The notes: generated by a model not told the origin, from the letters alone. Shown: positions 34,153-43,756, counted from the stretch's first letter. The stretch is 64,000 bases of DNA from Bacteroidales bacterium (GCA_016342685.1 JAEINU010000001.1:1-64000); one strand, 5' to 3'. Numbers and translations are program-made.

Positions 34153-37100
34153 ATAATGGGATGTATATTTCTACTTTAGTTCCAGAGGCTAAGCCAAACT
34201 CATCGTACAAATCAGTAGTTTCGATTTTGTAACCCTTTTTTTGTTGTGTTTGATTTAATAGGGCTAATCTTTCGTTGGTAATAAAAGTTCCTCTGGATTT
34301 ATGAGTTTTGTTATTCTTATTTAATTCTTTCGATTTGGTTCTGCCAATTCCGTTATCTTCAATTGTGCATTTTAAAAAGTTCTCATTAGCTATTTCAAAA
34401 GTTAACTTTATGGTTGCATTTTGTATCTTTTTTATAAAACCATGTTTTATAGAATTCTCTACATATGGTTGAATTATCATTGGAGGAATCGTTATTTTTT
34501 GATAGCTTAATTCGTCGGGCACAGAAATTTGAACATCAAACTTTTTATCAAATCTCATTTTCTCCAGACTTAAATAATACTTCAAATAATCCAACTCATC
34601 TTCAATCGAGATGCTCTTCTTAGAAACATTATCGAGAGTAAGTCTAATAAGCTTTGCAAAATCAGAAAGGTAATTTAACGCTTCGTCAATATCGTTGTCG
34701 AGCATAAAATTCTGAATAGAGTTTATAGCATTAAAAATGAAATGAGGATTCATTTGGGATCGAAGTGCTTTCATTTCAAATTCGGTAATTCTTTCAGAAA
34801 TTTCTGCACGAAGCCTTTCTTTACGCTTTATTGATCTTGTTCTTAAAAAAATTATTAGCCAGACTAATAATATCAGTGTTAACGTAGCTAAAACTATAGA
34901 ATACCATCTGCCCCAAATAGGAGGATTTATTGTAAAGTTTAAGAATAATTCCTGATTTGCAGTTTGTTCGTTATTATTAAAAGCTTTAATTCTTAGCCTG
35001 TAATTTCCAGGTCTTAAATTCTGAAATATAATTTTCTTTTCAGTACTTATCGGAGACCATTCTTTTTTAGTGCCATCAAGAATGTAACTAAACGAAATTT
35101 TATCAGGAGTTAAGTAATGAATTACATCAAAATAAAAAGTGATGGAGTTTTTATAATAGGGCAATTTAATACTCGATTTAGGAATGTTAGTCCAAATGTC
35201 GCGATCTTCGATTCTATCTAAATCATATTTTTCATCGTTTACATAAATTGATTTAATTAAAAAATTGATCGATTGATTATTCTTAAACTTCAATTGTTTT
35301 AAATCAATCTTTACTAGATTTTTATTGGATCCTATCCATAAATTATCTGTTGAATCTACAATTGATATATTTCCTGCATAATCCGTAAAACCCAACGATT
35401 TATCTAGGGTTTTAATATTAATAAAACCAGTTGTATATAGTTTTTTCAGATCAATAATATTTATACCGGAGTTTGTACCGGCAAATAAAATATCATCTTT
35501 AGTACATTTAACCCATCTTACACTTGATCCTAAGAGCCCATTTTTATTGCTAATTTGATATTGTGAAATTAACTTCTGATTCGAGTTGTTTACGATATAA
35601 ATTACACCATTTACACCAGCTAAAAGGGTATTGCCATATTGGTCGAAACATAGATCATTAAATGAAACATTTTCAAACCCCTTTAAATTAAACGTATTGT
35701 TAAAAGTATTTCCTGTTTTTCTAAATGCACCATGATCAGTACTTAAAAACCATGTTTTTTTATAGTGTTTTTTTATTTTATTGATATTAATAGGAGAGTT
35801 ATTTTCAAAATGATTAAACTTCGAAAAAACGTTGCTATTTTCTATATCTGGATATATATACAATTCATCCCAATCAGAAGCAAGCAATTCATTTTTGTCG
35901 TTAAAAATAAATCTCGAAAACTGATCGTTTTCCAAATCGTAATATTTAATCGTGTTTTCCACAATTTTAAATATTCCGACATTGCTTCCTACCCAAATAT
36001 TGTTTCGATTATCTTTATATACTCCTTTTATCTCGCGTAGTTTTTTATTTGTTAAAATATCGTATTTTAAAGGCTTGTAAAGGCTTTTCGCAGGAAGTAT
36101 ATTCTGATAATCATCTACTATATTTATGTATGGGTTTGAGAAAGCATACTTTTTACTTTGAATAAGTATTTGATATTTCTCGTAAGATCCATTTTTATCA
36201 ATTAAGTATTGATATTTATTTTTGATTTTTGTTTTTACAAATTCTTGAAATTTGGATTGAAATGTATCAAAAGAGATAGTAGTGATCTTTTCTCCCTTTT
36301 TAATTATTAATTCTTTTTTTGTGGCAATATATAATTTCTCGTCATCTATTAATAAATCCTGAATGTTTATCTCTTTTAATCCAAAATAATCAGAATTATA
36401 ATACGAAAAATTTGTAAGCGGATATAAATACAATCCGTCATCTTTTGTTCCAAGCCAAAGAATATTCTCCGTTTTATCGTATGCTATTGATAAAATATTT
36501 TCGGTATTAATATCTAAGTAATCAGTAAAACTTGCGATTCCTTTATTGTTGTATCTATAAATTCCGCCATTATTCCAATAGTCTTTTTGATAAGTGGTAA
36601 ACCAAATATTGCCTTCAGAATCTTCGATAAAATTCGAAATGGGACCAAATCTTTCTTTTAGCTGACTTCTATTATTATCGACTATTTCAAGATTAATTCT
36701 GTTAAAGCTAATAAGAGTATCTAAATTTTGATTGCTTATAAATACCTTGTTAATTGAGTTGTATGTGTGTTTTCCAAAGCTGCTTTGAAAAAGACTGTTT
36801 GTTTCTGGAATATATTTAAATACACCATTCCCATTGGTGAAAATTAAGGTTGATTCGTTGCTCTCAATAAAATCTGTAATTTGCAAACGGTGGTTTGTAT
36901 TATTTTCCTTTTCATGAAATGATTTAAATCCTATTTTTTCGTTGTAAATCGTCAGTCCATCCTCAGTTCCAATAAATAATGTTTTTGTTCTTTTTGAGTA
37001 ATGTAATTTAACTATGGAATTGCTAATAATTCCAGAATTTGAATTGTACGAAAATAGTTTATCGCCATTAATTTTTGTTAATCCTGCATTATAACAAGCT

Positions 37101-37381
37101 ACCCATATATCTCCATTTTCTCCTTCGCATATAGAATTAACTTTATCGCCAATTAATCCATCTTGCGAAGTGTAGTTTTTAAAGTTACTCCCATTGAATC
37201 GAGATAAACCGGCATTGGTTCCAATCCATAAGAATCCCCGATTATCTTTGAATATATCGTTGATGCAATTGCACGGAAGCCCACTATTTATATTATAGTT
37301 ACGTGTATAGTATTTTTGCGCCCAAGAAAAATTCAAGCTAAAGAATAAAATTAAAAAGAATGTGAGATGTATTTTTTTCAT
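34151..37381 (-). CDS. Propeller-Y_Y_Y LytS-type sensor histidine kinase
   Basis: A 1,076-aa membrane sensor. A signal/anchor (MKKIHLTFFLILFFSLNFSWA) precedes a periplasmic array of two-component-regulator propeller blades to about residue 700 (GLPCNCINDIFKDNRGFLWIGT, GLSRFNGSNFKNYT, GDIWVACYNAGLTKI). Next come a Y_Y_Y Ig-like domain (about 740-820, ISFSYILDGTKKEWSPIS, LRPGNYRLRIKAFN), one TM helix (about 825-847), and a His_kinase domain of the LytS/YpdA type (SQMNPHFIFNAINSIQNF, then IIQPYVENSIKHGF and IEDNGIGR). It lacks the receiver and AraC parts of hybrid HTCS proteins. Phosphotransfer should go to the LytTR regulator encoded 15 bases upstream in the same operon. The signal is unknown; related sensors often detect glycans. 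Confidence 0.92.
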   Translation of the reverse strand: MKKIHLTFFLILFFSLNFSWAQKYYTRNYNINSGLPCNCINDIFKDNRGFLWIGTNAGLSRFNGSNFKNYTSQDGLIGDKVNSICEGENGDIWVACYNAGLTKINGDKLFSYNSNSGIISNSIVKLHYSKRTKTLFIGTEDGLTIYNEKIGFKSFHEKENNTNHRLQITDFIESNESTLIFTNGNGVFKYIPETNSLFQSSFGKHTYNSINKVFISNQNLDTLISFNRINLEIVDNNRSQLKERFGPISNFIEDSEGNIWFTTYQKDYWNNGGIYRYNNKGIASFTDYLDINTENILSIAYDKTENILWLGTKDDGLYLYPLTNFSYYNSDYFGLKEINIQDLLIDDEKLYIATKKELIIKKGEKITTISFDTFQSKFQEFVKTKIKNKYQYLIDKNGSYEKYQILIQSKKYAFSNPYINIVDDYQNILPAKSLYKPLKYDILTNKKLREIKGVYKDNRNNIWVGSNVGIFKIVENTIKYYDLENDQFSRFIFNDKNELLASDWDELYIYPDIENSNVFSKFNHFENNSPININKIKKHYKKTWFLSTDHGAFRKTGNTFNNTFNLKGFENVSFNDLCFDQYGNTLLAGVNGVIYIVNNSNQKLISQYQISNKNGLLGSSVRWVKCTKDDILFAGTNSGINIIDLKKLYTTGFINIKTLDKSLGFTDYAGNISIVDSTDNLWIGSNKNLVKIDLKQLKFKNNQSINFLIKSIYVNDEKYDLDRIEDRDIWTNIPKSSIKLPYYKNSITFYFDVIHYLTPDKISFSYILDGTKKEWSPISTEKKIIFQNLRPGNYRLRIKAFNNNEQTANQELFLNFTINPPIWGRWYSIVLATLTLILLVWLIIFLRTRSIKRKERLRAEISERITEFEMKALRSQMNPHFIFNAINSIQNFMLDNDIDEALNYLSDFAKLIRLTLDNVSKKSISIEDELDYLKYYLSLEKMRFDKKFDVQISVPDELSYQKITIPPMIIQPYVENSIKHGFIKKIQNATIKLTFEIANENFLKCTIEDNGIGRTKSKELNKNNKTHKSRGTFITNERLALLNQTQQKKGYKIETTDLYDEFGLASGTKVEIYIPL

Positions 37382-37395
37382 CTTTAGATGTAGAA

Positions 37396-38148
37396 CTATC
37401 TTCTCGTTAGTGCTTTAATAAAATCATCGTTTCTTCGAGTTGCAACATCAAGTTCAGTTCCATTTTCAAGAATAACTTTATATCCGTCCGATTTACTATA
37501 TGATTTTATATAATTCATATTAACCAAATACGATTTATGTATTCTAAAGAAAATTTCTTCGGGTAAAAGTTCTTCGATATTTTTAAGTGTTCTGGCAACA
37601 AGAATCACCTCATTTCGGTTGGTAAAAATCTTACAATAGTTTTCTTCTGCCTGACAAAAAACAATATTATTAACTTTCTCTAGCTGAAATCCATCTAGAG
37701 TGGGTAAGGCAATCTTATTAAAATTTCCGGGATCAGGATTTAAATTATTTAAAAAAGCTTCTATTTGAACCGCATTAGAGGAGTTACTTTCTTTTTTATC
37801 CAACCTTGTTAATACATCACGTAAATCAATGTAATTAATTGGTTTTAATAAATAATCTAATGCAGCAAACTTAATAGCATCAATTGCATATTGTTTATAT
37901 GCAGTTGTAAATATTACCTCGAAATTGTAAATATCAAAATACTCAAAAAGTTTAAACCCGTTTTCTTCGGGCATTTCAATATCTAAAAATACAATATCCG
38001 GATTGTATTTGTTTATGGCAAAAACAGCTTCTTTTATTGAATCGGCGGCATAAAGTATTTTAAGTTTAGTGTCAAAGTATCTTTCTATAATCTTAGATAA
38101 GGCCTCTCTTGCATTTTTCTCATCGTCGATAATTATACATGTCTTCAT
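37396..38148 (-). CDS. LytTR-family response regulator
   Basis: A 250-aa regulator. The receiver has CIIIDDEKNAREALSKI, the phospho-Asp in DIVFLDIEMPEENGF, the switch Thr in VIFTTAYKQYA and the Lys in YLLKPI. A LytTR DNA-binding domain covers about residues 145-248 (NIVFCQAEENYCKIFTNRNEV, FFRIHKSYLVNMNYIKSY, ENGTELDVATRRNDDF). It is the first gene of the operon with the propeller kinase. LytTR proteins bind paired imperfect direct repeats; the target here is not evident. A TTTG-N19-TATCTTTA promoter precedes it. Confidence 0.93.
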   Translation of the reverse strand: MKTCIIIDDEKNAREALSKIIERYFDTKLKILYAADSIKEAVFAINKYNPDIVFLDIEMPEENGFKLFEYFDIYNFEVIFTTAYKQYAIDAIKFAALDYLLKPINYIDLRDVLTRLDKKESNSSNAVQIEAFLNNLNPDPGNFNKIALPTLDGFQLEKVNNIVFCQAEENYCKIFTNRNEVILVARTLKNIEELLPEEIFFRIHKSYLVNMNYIKSYSKSDGYKVILENGTELDVATRRNDDFIKALTRR

Positions 38149-38172
38149 TCTACTTTCTTTTTAAGGTTAATT

Positions 38173-38203
38173 TAAAGATACTCGATTAAATAATTTTATC
38201 AAA
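38173..38203 (-). promoter_or_regulatory. Bacteroidota-type promoter of the LytTR/LytS operon
   Basis: On the minus strand TTTG (38203-38200), 19 bases, TATCTTTA (38180-38173). It matches the -33 TTTG / -7 TAnnTTTG pattern with one mismatch. The ATG is 25 bases downstream. Confidence 0.55.
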
Positions 38204-38211
38204 GAAAAAAT

Positions 38212-39057
38212 CTAAGTGTTGTTAATATGGTATTGAGTTAAACCTTTTATGGGTTCTTTTTCTATTAAATCAATTTGAGCAGAATACGATTTTGCCACTG
38301 AGTTGAGTTGTTTGCTAAAAAAATGGGAAATAGATCCAGTACATCTTATATTCAGGCTTTTATAATTTTCGTATTTACAGATGTGTTTCGAGAATAAATC
38401 GGAAAATGTTGTATTTATGATTTTTGAAATAGCCTCGTTTTCTGCATGGTTTAAAATAAACTTGGAAAATGTTGATAGAAACCTATTTGGATACTCTTCT
38501 TTATACACAGCATGCAAAATTTGATTCGATGTTAAATTGTATTCGCTAAAAAAAGCATGCATGATTTCATCAGGAAGCTCTTTGTTTAAGTAACTTTGTA
38601 TAAAAAGTTTCCCCATATAATCGCCACCACCTTCATCTCCAAGAATAAATCCTAGCGAAGTAATATTTTTAACGATCGATTTTCCATCGTAATAACAAGT
38701 ATTTGATCCGGTTCCAAGTATTACAGCAATTCCAGATTCGTTCTGAAACAAAGCTCTTGCAGCAGCTAAAAGATCATGTTCTATTTCTATTTTCGAGTTT
38801 TTGAAAAAAGGACTTAGTCCATTATGTATAATTAAATTCATTTCTTTCGAAGAGCATCCAGAACCGTAAAAATAAATTGTTTCGATTGCGTTCAGATCAA
38901 TATGTTTAGGGTATCTTGACTTTAATTCGCTAGTAATTCCCTCACTTTTAGTAAAGTACGGATTAAACCCCTTTGTTTTAAAAGTATCTAGAACCTGTTT
39001 TTTTTCAATAATTACCCAATCGGTGCAAGTGGAGCCGCTATCAGCTACTATTATCAT
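38212..39057 (-). CDS. BadF/BadG-type ATPase, N-acetylglucosamine-kinase-like
   Basis: A 281-aa sugar-kinase-like ATPase of the ASKHA fold. Visible motifs are phosphate-1 IIVADSGSTCTDWVIIE, a connecting TIYFYGSGCS, phosphate-2 GIAVILGTGSNTCYYDG, and LGFILGDEGGGDYMGK, typical of the BadF/BadG group that includes GlcNAc/MurNAc kinases. It probably phosphorylates an amino sugar from cell-wall turnover or glycan breakdown, but the exact substrate cannot be read from the sequence. Its start overlaps the stop of the upstream substrate-binding lipoprotein gene by 4 bp, so the two are translationally coupled and probably act on the same material. Confidence 0.82.
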   Translation of the reverse strand: MIIVADSGSTCTDWVIIEKKQVLDTFKTKGFNPYFTKSEGITSELKSRYPKHIDLNAIETIYFYGSGCSSKEMNLIIHNGLSPFFKNSKIEIEHDLLAAARALFQNESGIAVILGTGSNTCYYDGKSIVKNITSLGFILGDEGGGDYMGKLFIQSYLNKELPDEIMHAFFSEYNLTSNQILHAVYKEEYPNRFLSTFSKFILNHAENEAISKIINTTFSDLFSKHICKYENYKSLNIRCTGSISHFFSKQLNSVAKSYSAQIDLIEKEPIKGLTQYHINNT

Positions 39058-40679
39058 AATAGATTTTTTTTAACTTTTTTCAGATTTAATAAATTCATTG
39101 GATTACTTTCAAATCCTTCAATATTTTTATTCACAAAACGGATTACCTCGTCGTAATACAAAGGAACAATCGCCGCATCATCAGTTATCATTTGATTCAT
39201 TTCGCGATATAAACAGAAACGGATACTATCATTTGATACTATCATCGCTTTTTCGTAAAGTTTATCATAATTCAAATTATTATATTGAGTATAATTTGGT
39301 CCATTTGGACTATGATTTTTACTGTAAAAAAGAGCTAAGTAATTTTCGGCATCCGGGTAATCGGCAATCCAAGATCCTCTAAAGAATTCCAATTTAGAAT
39401 TTGCAACCATATCTCGAAATGTTGCTCCGGTATTAATATCAATCAAAATTTCGATCCCAAAAACAGAAAGTTGTTGTTGAATGTATTCGCATAAATCTAA
39501 ATAATCGCTGGTTGTTGTAATCGTTATTGGATCTAAGCCTTCTCCTCCAGGGTGACCCGCTTCGATTAGTAACTCTCTTGTTTTATCAGGATTGTAATTA
39601 TAAGCTAAGATATTTTCAGTATAAGACGGAAGACCTTTAGGGATAAACCCATAATTAGCAGGATAACCTATATTATGTCTTAAATACTTCATCATTTTTT
39701 TACGATCAAAACCATAATTTATGGCTTGTCGTACTTTCTTATTTAAAACAGGAGAATTTTTATTCTCTATTTTTGATGTATCAAGCAAAAAACCTAAGTA
39801 TTCGGTATTTAAATAGGGTTGATTTAACATATTGATTTTACCCACATATTTAGGCGATAAATTTCCATTTTTGGTAATTAACTCGTCCTTATTAGCAGCA
39901 TTAAGTCCTGAAATAAAATCGGATTTGCCTTTCAAAAACTCCAGAAACTCAGATTGCTTATCGTTAATAAATGTTATAGCTACTGCATCCAAATAGGGTA
40001 GTCGTGAACCCGCTTTGTCAAACTCAAAGTAATTGGGATTTTTTACAAGAACAAGTTTCTCACCTTCTTTCCAATATTTAAATTGAAAGGGGCCAGTACC
40101 TATTGGATTTCTCCGGAAATCAGTACCATATTTTTCAACTGCTTCCTTTGGAATAACAGAACAATATTGCATTGTTAGCAAGCCTAAAAAAGCTGGAAAT
40201 GGATTGCGAAGATTTATTTGCAAGGTGCTATCGTTAATGGCTTTAATTCCATTATCTGCTACATTATTAAATATCCATGCTCCAGGAGATGCTGTTTTTG
40301 GGTTAATAACACGATTTAAACTAAATTCAAAATCAGATGCATTCACCTTACGACCTTTACCCTTGTCGAAAATGCTGCTGTTATGAAAATATACATCCTT
40401 ACGTAAGGTAAATATGTAGGTAAGTCCAGTGTTTTTTATCTCCCAGTTTTTGGCTATACACGGGTTTATATTTAATTCAGAATCCATTTGAACCAATCCA
40501 TTATAGATCTGATTTGTTGGCCAAATTAATACCTGACTCTTTGCAAAAGCTGGATCTAATGTAGATATTCCCTTAGATTCATTATATCTAAAAACATTTG
40601 GTATTAGATTTTGATCATCATTTGAACATGAGATGCAAAATAATAAAATGAAAAAAAAGAAAATGAAATTTTTATACAT
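39054..40679 (-). CDS. Oligopeptide-type ABC substrate-binding lipoprotein
   Basis: A 541-aa lipoprotein (signal MYKNFIFFFFILLFCISC, lipobox FCISC) of the extracellular solute-binding family 5 (OppA/DppA type). Family marks include ISTLDPAFAKSQ, IYNGLVQMDSEL, YIFTLRKDVYFHNSS, DFEFSLNRVINPKT, NPIGTGPFQFKYWKEGEKL and VRQAINYGFDRKKM. It binds peptides or peptide-like ligands such as muropeptides in the periplasm. No permease or ATPase gene is nearby, so it either shares a distant transporter or has been separated from one. Coupling with the GlcNAc-kinase-like gene hints at muropeptide recycling (inference). A TATTTTTG -7-like box lies at 40703-40696, about 20 bases upstream of the ATG. Confidence 0.88.
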   Translation of the reverse strand: MYKNFIFFFFILLFCISCSNDDQNLIPNVFRYNESKGISTLDPAFAKSQVLIWPTNQIYNGLVQMDSELNINPCIAKNWEIKNTGLTYIFTLRKDVYFHNSSIFDKGKGRKVNASDFEFSLNRVINPKTASPGAWIFNNVADNGIKAINDSTLQINLRNPFPAFLGLLTMQYCSVIPKEAVEKYGTDFRRNPIGTGPFQFKYWKEGEKLVLVKNPNYFEFDKAGSRLPYLDAVAITFINDKQSEFLEFLKGKSDFISGLNAANKDELITKNGNLSPKYVGKINMLNQPYLNTEYLGFLLDTSKIENKNSPVLNKKVRQAINYGFDRKKMMKYLRHNIGYPANYGFIPKGLPSYTENILAYNYNPDKTRELLIEAGHPGGEGLDPITITTTSDYLDLCEYIQQQLSVFGIEILIDINTGATFRDMVANSKLEFFRGSWIADYPDAENYLALFYSKNHSPNGPNYTQYNNLNYDKLYEKAMIVSNDSIRFCLYREMNQMITDDAAIVPLYYDEVIRFVNKNIEGFESNPMNLLNLKKVKKNLL

Positions 40680-41000
40680 TTTTAATTGCTTTGTACAAAA
40701 ATAGATAAAAAAGACAAGGAAAGTATATCGAAATGCGCACAGTTTTTACCAATTAAAAAAGCCAGAAACCAATTTGTTCCTGACTTTTCTAATACCCTAA
40801 AAATTAAACCTAAAATTTAAATGAAAAAACTGTAAAAGTTCTCTACTTATTAAAACGTTTTTCTTGTTTATTTGTTTCGAAAAAGCTTGTTTTTTTTGAT
40901 ATTTATTTTAGGATATTTCTGTACCTATTGTTCTGTGTATCTTACAGAAAAAGAAAAAGTAAACAACAAGAAAGAACCTGTCGTTTACCTTTCTTATTTT
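40680..41000. other. Intergenic region with two hairpins between the TonB receptor and the lipoprotein gene
   Basis: 321 bases with no gene. It contains the TonB receptor terminator (about 40957-40998), a second imperfect hairpin at 40756-40788 (AAAAGCCAGAAAC pairing with GTTCCTGACTTTT through G-T wobbles), and the lipoprotein promoter region. Confidence 0.6.
40957..40998 (-). terminator. Terminator of the TonB receptor gene
   Basis: On the minus strand AAGGTAAACGACA pairs with TGTTGTTTACTTT around a 10-base loop, followed by a T-rich run. It lies just after the receptor stop codon. Confidence 0.65.
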
Positions 41001-43445
41001 TTAGAATTTAAGGCTAATTCCGCCTAAAATATTAATTCCTGCTTGTGGGAAATACCCATCCATTTTGTATTCTTGTTCATCTAAAGTATACCTATAAACC
41101 CAAGCATTTGATTCATATTCATAATTAAATATATTATTAATTAATAAATTGAATCCAATTTCCTTAATCGCTTTTGTTTTTATAGTGTACGATAATTTAA
41201 CATCACTAATAAAATATGGATCTATCGATCGATCTTTATTAGAAGTATTATCAATATACTGTCTACTTACAAATTTCGAAATAAAATCAGCTTTCAGATG
41301 TTTAATAATTTCCCATGAGATATTACCATTGATAATAACATTTGGAGAGAACGATAAATCTGTTTTACCTAAGTTTTTAGATTCTTGTTCCCAAGTGTCC
41401 CAGTTGTCAACATATTCGGTAAAATCTTCAATTTTATTTTCGCTAAAAGTAGCATTGGCATTAAGTTCTAGCTTCTTAAATAGTTTTACGCCGGCGGCAA
41501 TTTCAATACCCATTCTATAACTCTTATCTACATTTGTCATAATTGGATTACCAACATCGTTTATTTCGCCAGTTAAAACAAGTTGATCGTTGTAATACAT
41601 ATAATATAAATTAGCGCTAACAAATCCATTTGTGGCATTTAAGTTATAACCTAACTCCGCATTGAATAAAGTCTCAAAAGTTGGTTCTTCTTTGCTTGTG
41701 TCGGCATCTGTATAATTGCTTCTCGTTGGTTCTCTGTTTGCAACACCAAAAGTTAAGTAAGCACTGTGGATATCGTTCATTTTATATGATAAACCCAGTT
41801 TAGGATTAAAAAAGTCAAAATTATGTGTTTGAGTAATATCTCTTAAGTCATCATCAATACCATCAATTTCATAATTTATTTTTCGGTATTGTAAATCTAC
41901 ATACGATGTTAATTTATTAAAGAAAGTATAGTTAATTTTAGAATAAACATTTAAATCTTCCTTTAATCCATTGCTTTCGTACCATCTGTGATTTATATCA
42001 CCATTACTCGCATATTTTGCCCAAATTACTTCTCCGTAATGATCTCCATCGTATTTATTCCAACCTCCGCCAAAAGTGAGATTTAGGTTTTTATTTTGAT
42101 AATCTAAAGAAAATACACCACCATAGAAATGATTGTCTAACCATTTTTGTTGAACTAAGTCTGTTCTTGAAATAGTGTCGGTACTTATTATAACATCTTC
42201 AAGTTGATAATCTTCGAATTTGCGATTTTTTTTATATTGCTCGTAATATCCTTTTCCACGTGTGTAATGAGCTGCTGTATTTAAATGCAAGTTTGGATTA
42301 AACTCAAAAGAGTAAAATAATTGATAATGATCCTGTTGGTAGTTATCAGTTTCGTTATCGTATGTGTAAATATTATAGGTTCTGCTATTTGATGCAACCA
42401 TTTCATCGTATTCTTCTTCAGAAATTAATCCATGATCACGATATAATTCCATTCCTTGAGCATCGTTGTTTAAGCGCACAGATGGCACCCCGTTCCACGA
42501 TTGATATGTTTTTTCTTTTCCCGATATTATATTTGCTTTTAATAGACTTCTGCTTGTATAATATGTTCCCGATAAATAAAAAGATTCAAGATCAGATTCT
42601 GCTCTGTCAATAAAACCATCGGAACTAATTTTTGATATTCGTCCATCAAACGTGAATTTGTTGTTTAAAAGTCCTGTACCAAAACTAGCCGAATTTCTAA
42701 GCGTGTTGAATGAGCCTGCAAAAGAGTTTATTTCGGCATACGCATCTTTATTAAATGTTTTTGTTTGCAGATTTAGCGATGCACCAAATGCAGCTGCTCC
42801 ATTAGAAGATGTTCCAACACCTCGCTGAATTTGAATGTTATTTAACGATGACATAAAGTCTGGCATATTTACAAACCAAACACCATGCGATTCGGAATCA
42901 TTTAATGGAATTCCATTTACCGTAATATTTATTCGATTTAGATCTGTACCACGAATCCTAAAGTTTGTGTACCCAACTCCAGCTCCTGCATCCGATGTAG
43001 AAACAATTGAAGGTGTTGAGCTTAGAAGATATGGAATATCTTGCCCAAAATTATTTTCTTTGATCTTTGCATTACTGATGTTTGTTACAGATACCGGATC
43101 ATTTTTTTTAGCTCTGGTCGCTGTTATAATAACCTCGTCAGATAAAATACTGGCGTTTTCTAAAATAAATACCAGTTTTTCTTTACTTGGTATTAATACT
43201 TCTTTTTCAAGAGATTTATAACCTAAATAAGATATCGAAAATGTATAAGTTCCCGATCTTATTCTGGAAAACTTAAACATACCATCCGAATTTGTGGCTG
43301 TACCTTTATAGGTTTCTTTAATTAGAACATTTGCTCCAATTAAAATCTCGCCTTCATTGTTTGTTACTTTACCTGTGATGGTTTGTTGGGCGAACAAGCC
43401 CATTGTCATAAATAATAAAATACTTAAAATACCTATCCGTTTCAT
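41001..43445 (-). CDS. TonB-dependent receptor, probable thiamin transporter
   Basis: An 814-aa outer-membrane receptor. The signal peptide MKRIGILSILLFMTMGLFAQ is followed by a carboxypeptidase-regulatory-like domain (ITGKVTNNEGEILIGANVLIKETYKGTATNSDG, to about residue 105). Next are a TonB box-like segment and plug (DEVIITATRAKKNDPVSVTNIS, NFRIRGTDLNRINITVNGIPLND, IQIQRGVGTSSNGAAAFGASLNLQT). A 22-strand-type barrel ends in the aromatic GGISLKF. The mRNA carries a TPP riboswitch upstream, so the receptor most likely imports thiamin or a precursor. This matches the thiamin-regulated outer-membrane receptors described in Bacteroidetes. The usual companions (PnuT-type permease, thiamin pyrophosphokinase) are not in the window. 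Confidence 0.9.
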   Translation of the reverse strand: MKRIGILSILLFMTMGLFAQQTITGKVTNNEGEILIGANVLIKETYKGTATNSDGMFKFSRIRSGTYTFSISYLGYKSLEKEVLIPSKEKLVFILENASILSDEVIITATRAKKNDPVSVTNISNAKIKENNFGQDIPYLLSSTPSIVSTSDAGAGVGYTNFRIRGTDLNRINITVNGIPLNDSESHGVWFVNMPDFMSSLNNIQIQRGVGTSSNGAAAFGASLNLQTKTFNKDAYAEINSFAGSFNTLRNSASFGTGLLNNKFTFDGRISKISSDGFIDRAESDLESFYLSGTYYTSRSLLKANIISGKEKTYQSWNGVPSVRLNNDAQGMELYRDHGLISEEEYDEMVASNSRTYNIYTYDNETDNYQQDHYQLFYSFEFNPNLHLNTAAHYTRGKGYYEQYKKNRKFEDYQLEDVIISTDTISRTDLVQQKWLDNHFYGGVFSLDYQNKNLNLTFGGGWNKYDGDHYGEVIWAKYASNGDINHRWYESNGLKEDLNVYSKINYTFFNKLTSYVDLQYRKINYEIDGIDDDLRDITQTHNFDFFNPKLGLSYKMNDIHSAYLTFGVANREPTRSNYTDADTSKEEPTFETLFNAELGYNLNATNGFVSANLYYMYYNDQLVLTGEINDVGNPIMTNVDKSYRMGIEIAAGVKLFKKLELNANATFSENKIEDFTEYVDNWDTWEQESKNLGKTDLSFSPNVIINGNISWEIIKHLKADFISKFVSRQYIDNTSNKDRSIDPYFISDVKLSYTIKTKAIKEIGFNLLINNIFNYEYESNAWVYRYTLDEQEYKMDGYFPQAGINILGGISLKF

Positions 43446-43613
43446 TTCGTTTAAAATTATTGTTTAACATTTGGATAGTTGAAAGCGGTAAGCTGTCACA
43501 AGTAATTGTGAGGCCTCTTAAAATCATTGTTTTTATTAAATAATGATTAACATCTACTTTTCTAAGCAAACTACTTATCAACTTTAATGAAAAACAATGG
43601 GAATTTTTTGATT

Positions 43614-43693
43614 TACTCTGTTCCCTATACAGCATTACCTGTACTAGGTTCGGAGGGTATGATCTCAGCCTGTAATTTTTGGCACCCCATTGA
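43614..43693 (-). ncRNA. TPP riboswitch (THI element)
   Basis: On the minus strand the conserved aptamer blocks occur in order: GGGGTGCC, GGCTGAGATCATACCC, CGAACCTAGTACAGGTAATGC, TATAGGGAA. It starts about 6 bases after a consensus -7 box and ends about 170 bases before the receptor ATG. The 5' segment CAATGGG (43692-43686) can also pair with CCCATTG (43601-43595), which is followed by TTTTT. That helix would enclose the whole aptamer, so it may be part of the switching mechanism. Confidence 0.93.
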
Positions 43694-43698
43694 TTGTG

Positions 43699-43727
43699 CA
43701 AATGTATATAAAAATATCTAATACAAA
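43699..43727 (-). promoter_or_regulatory. Promoter of the TPP riboswitch / TonB receptor transcript
   Basis: On the minus strand TTTG (43727-43724), 17 bases, TACATTTG (43706-43699): an exact match to the Bacteroidota TTTG/TAnnTTTG pattern. The predicted transcript start falls at the first base of the aptamer. The -33 element overlaps the T-run of the thioredoxin terminator. Confidence 0.75.
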
Positions 43728-43756
43728 AAGAGCTGGGTGAAATACCAGCTCTTTTT
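43725..43756 (-). terminator. Terminator of the thioredoxin gene
   Basis: AAAAAGAGCTGG and CCAGCTCTTTTT form a perfect 12-bp stem with an 8-base loop. On the minus strand it ends in a T-run shared with the next promoter. Confidence 0.85.

Noticed and set aside
38212-40679. A complete polysaccharide utilisation locus around the propeller sensor
   Set aside because: There is no SusC/SusD pair, glycoside hydrolase or HTCS. The only TonB receptor is explained by the TPP riboswitch.
43369-43701. 110-aa minus-strand ORF upstream of the TonB receptor
   Set aside because: It runs through the TPP riboswitch and the leader into the receptor's start in another frame; the composition is not protein-like. 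The conserved RNA explains the region.
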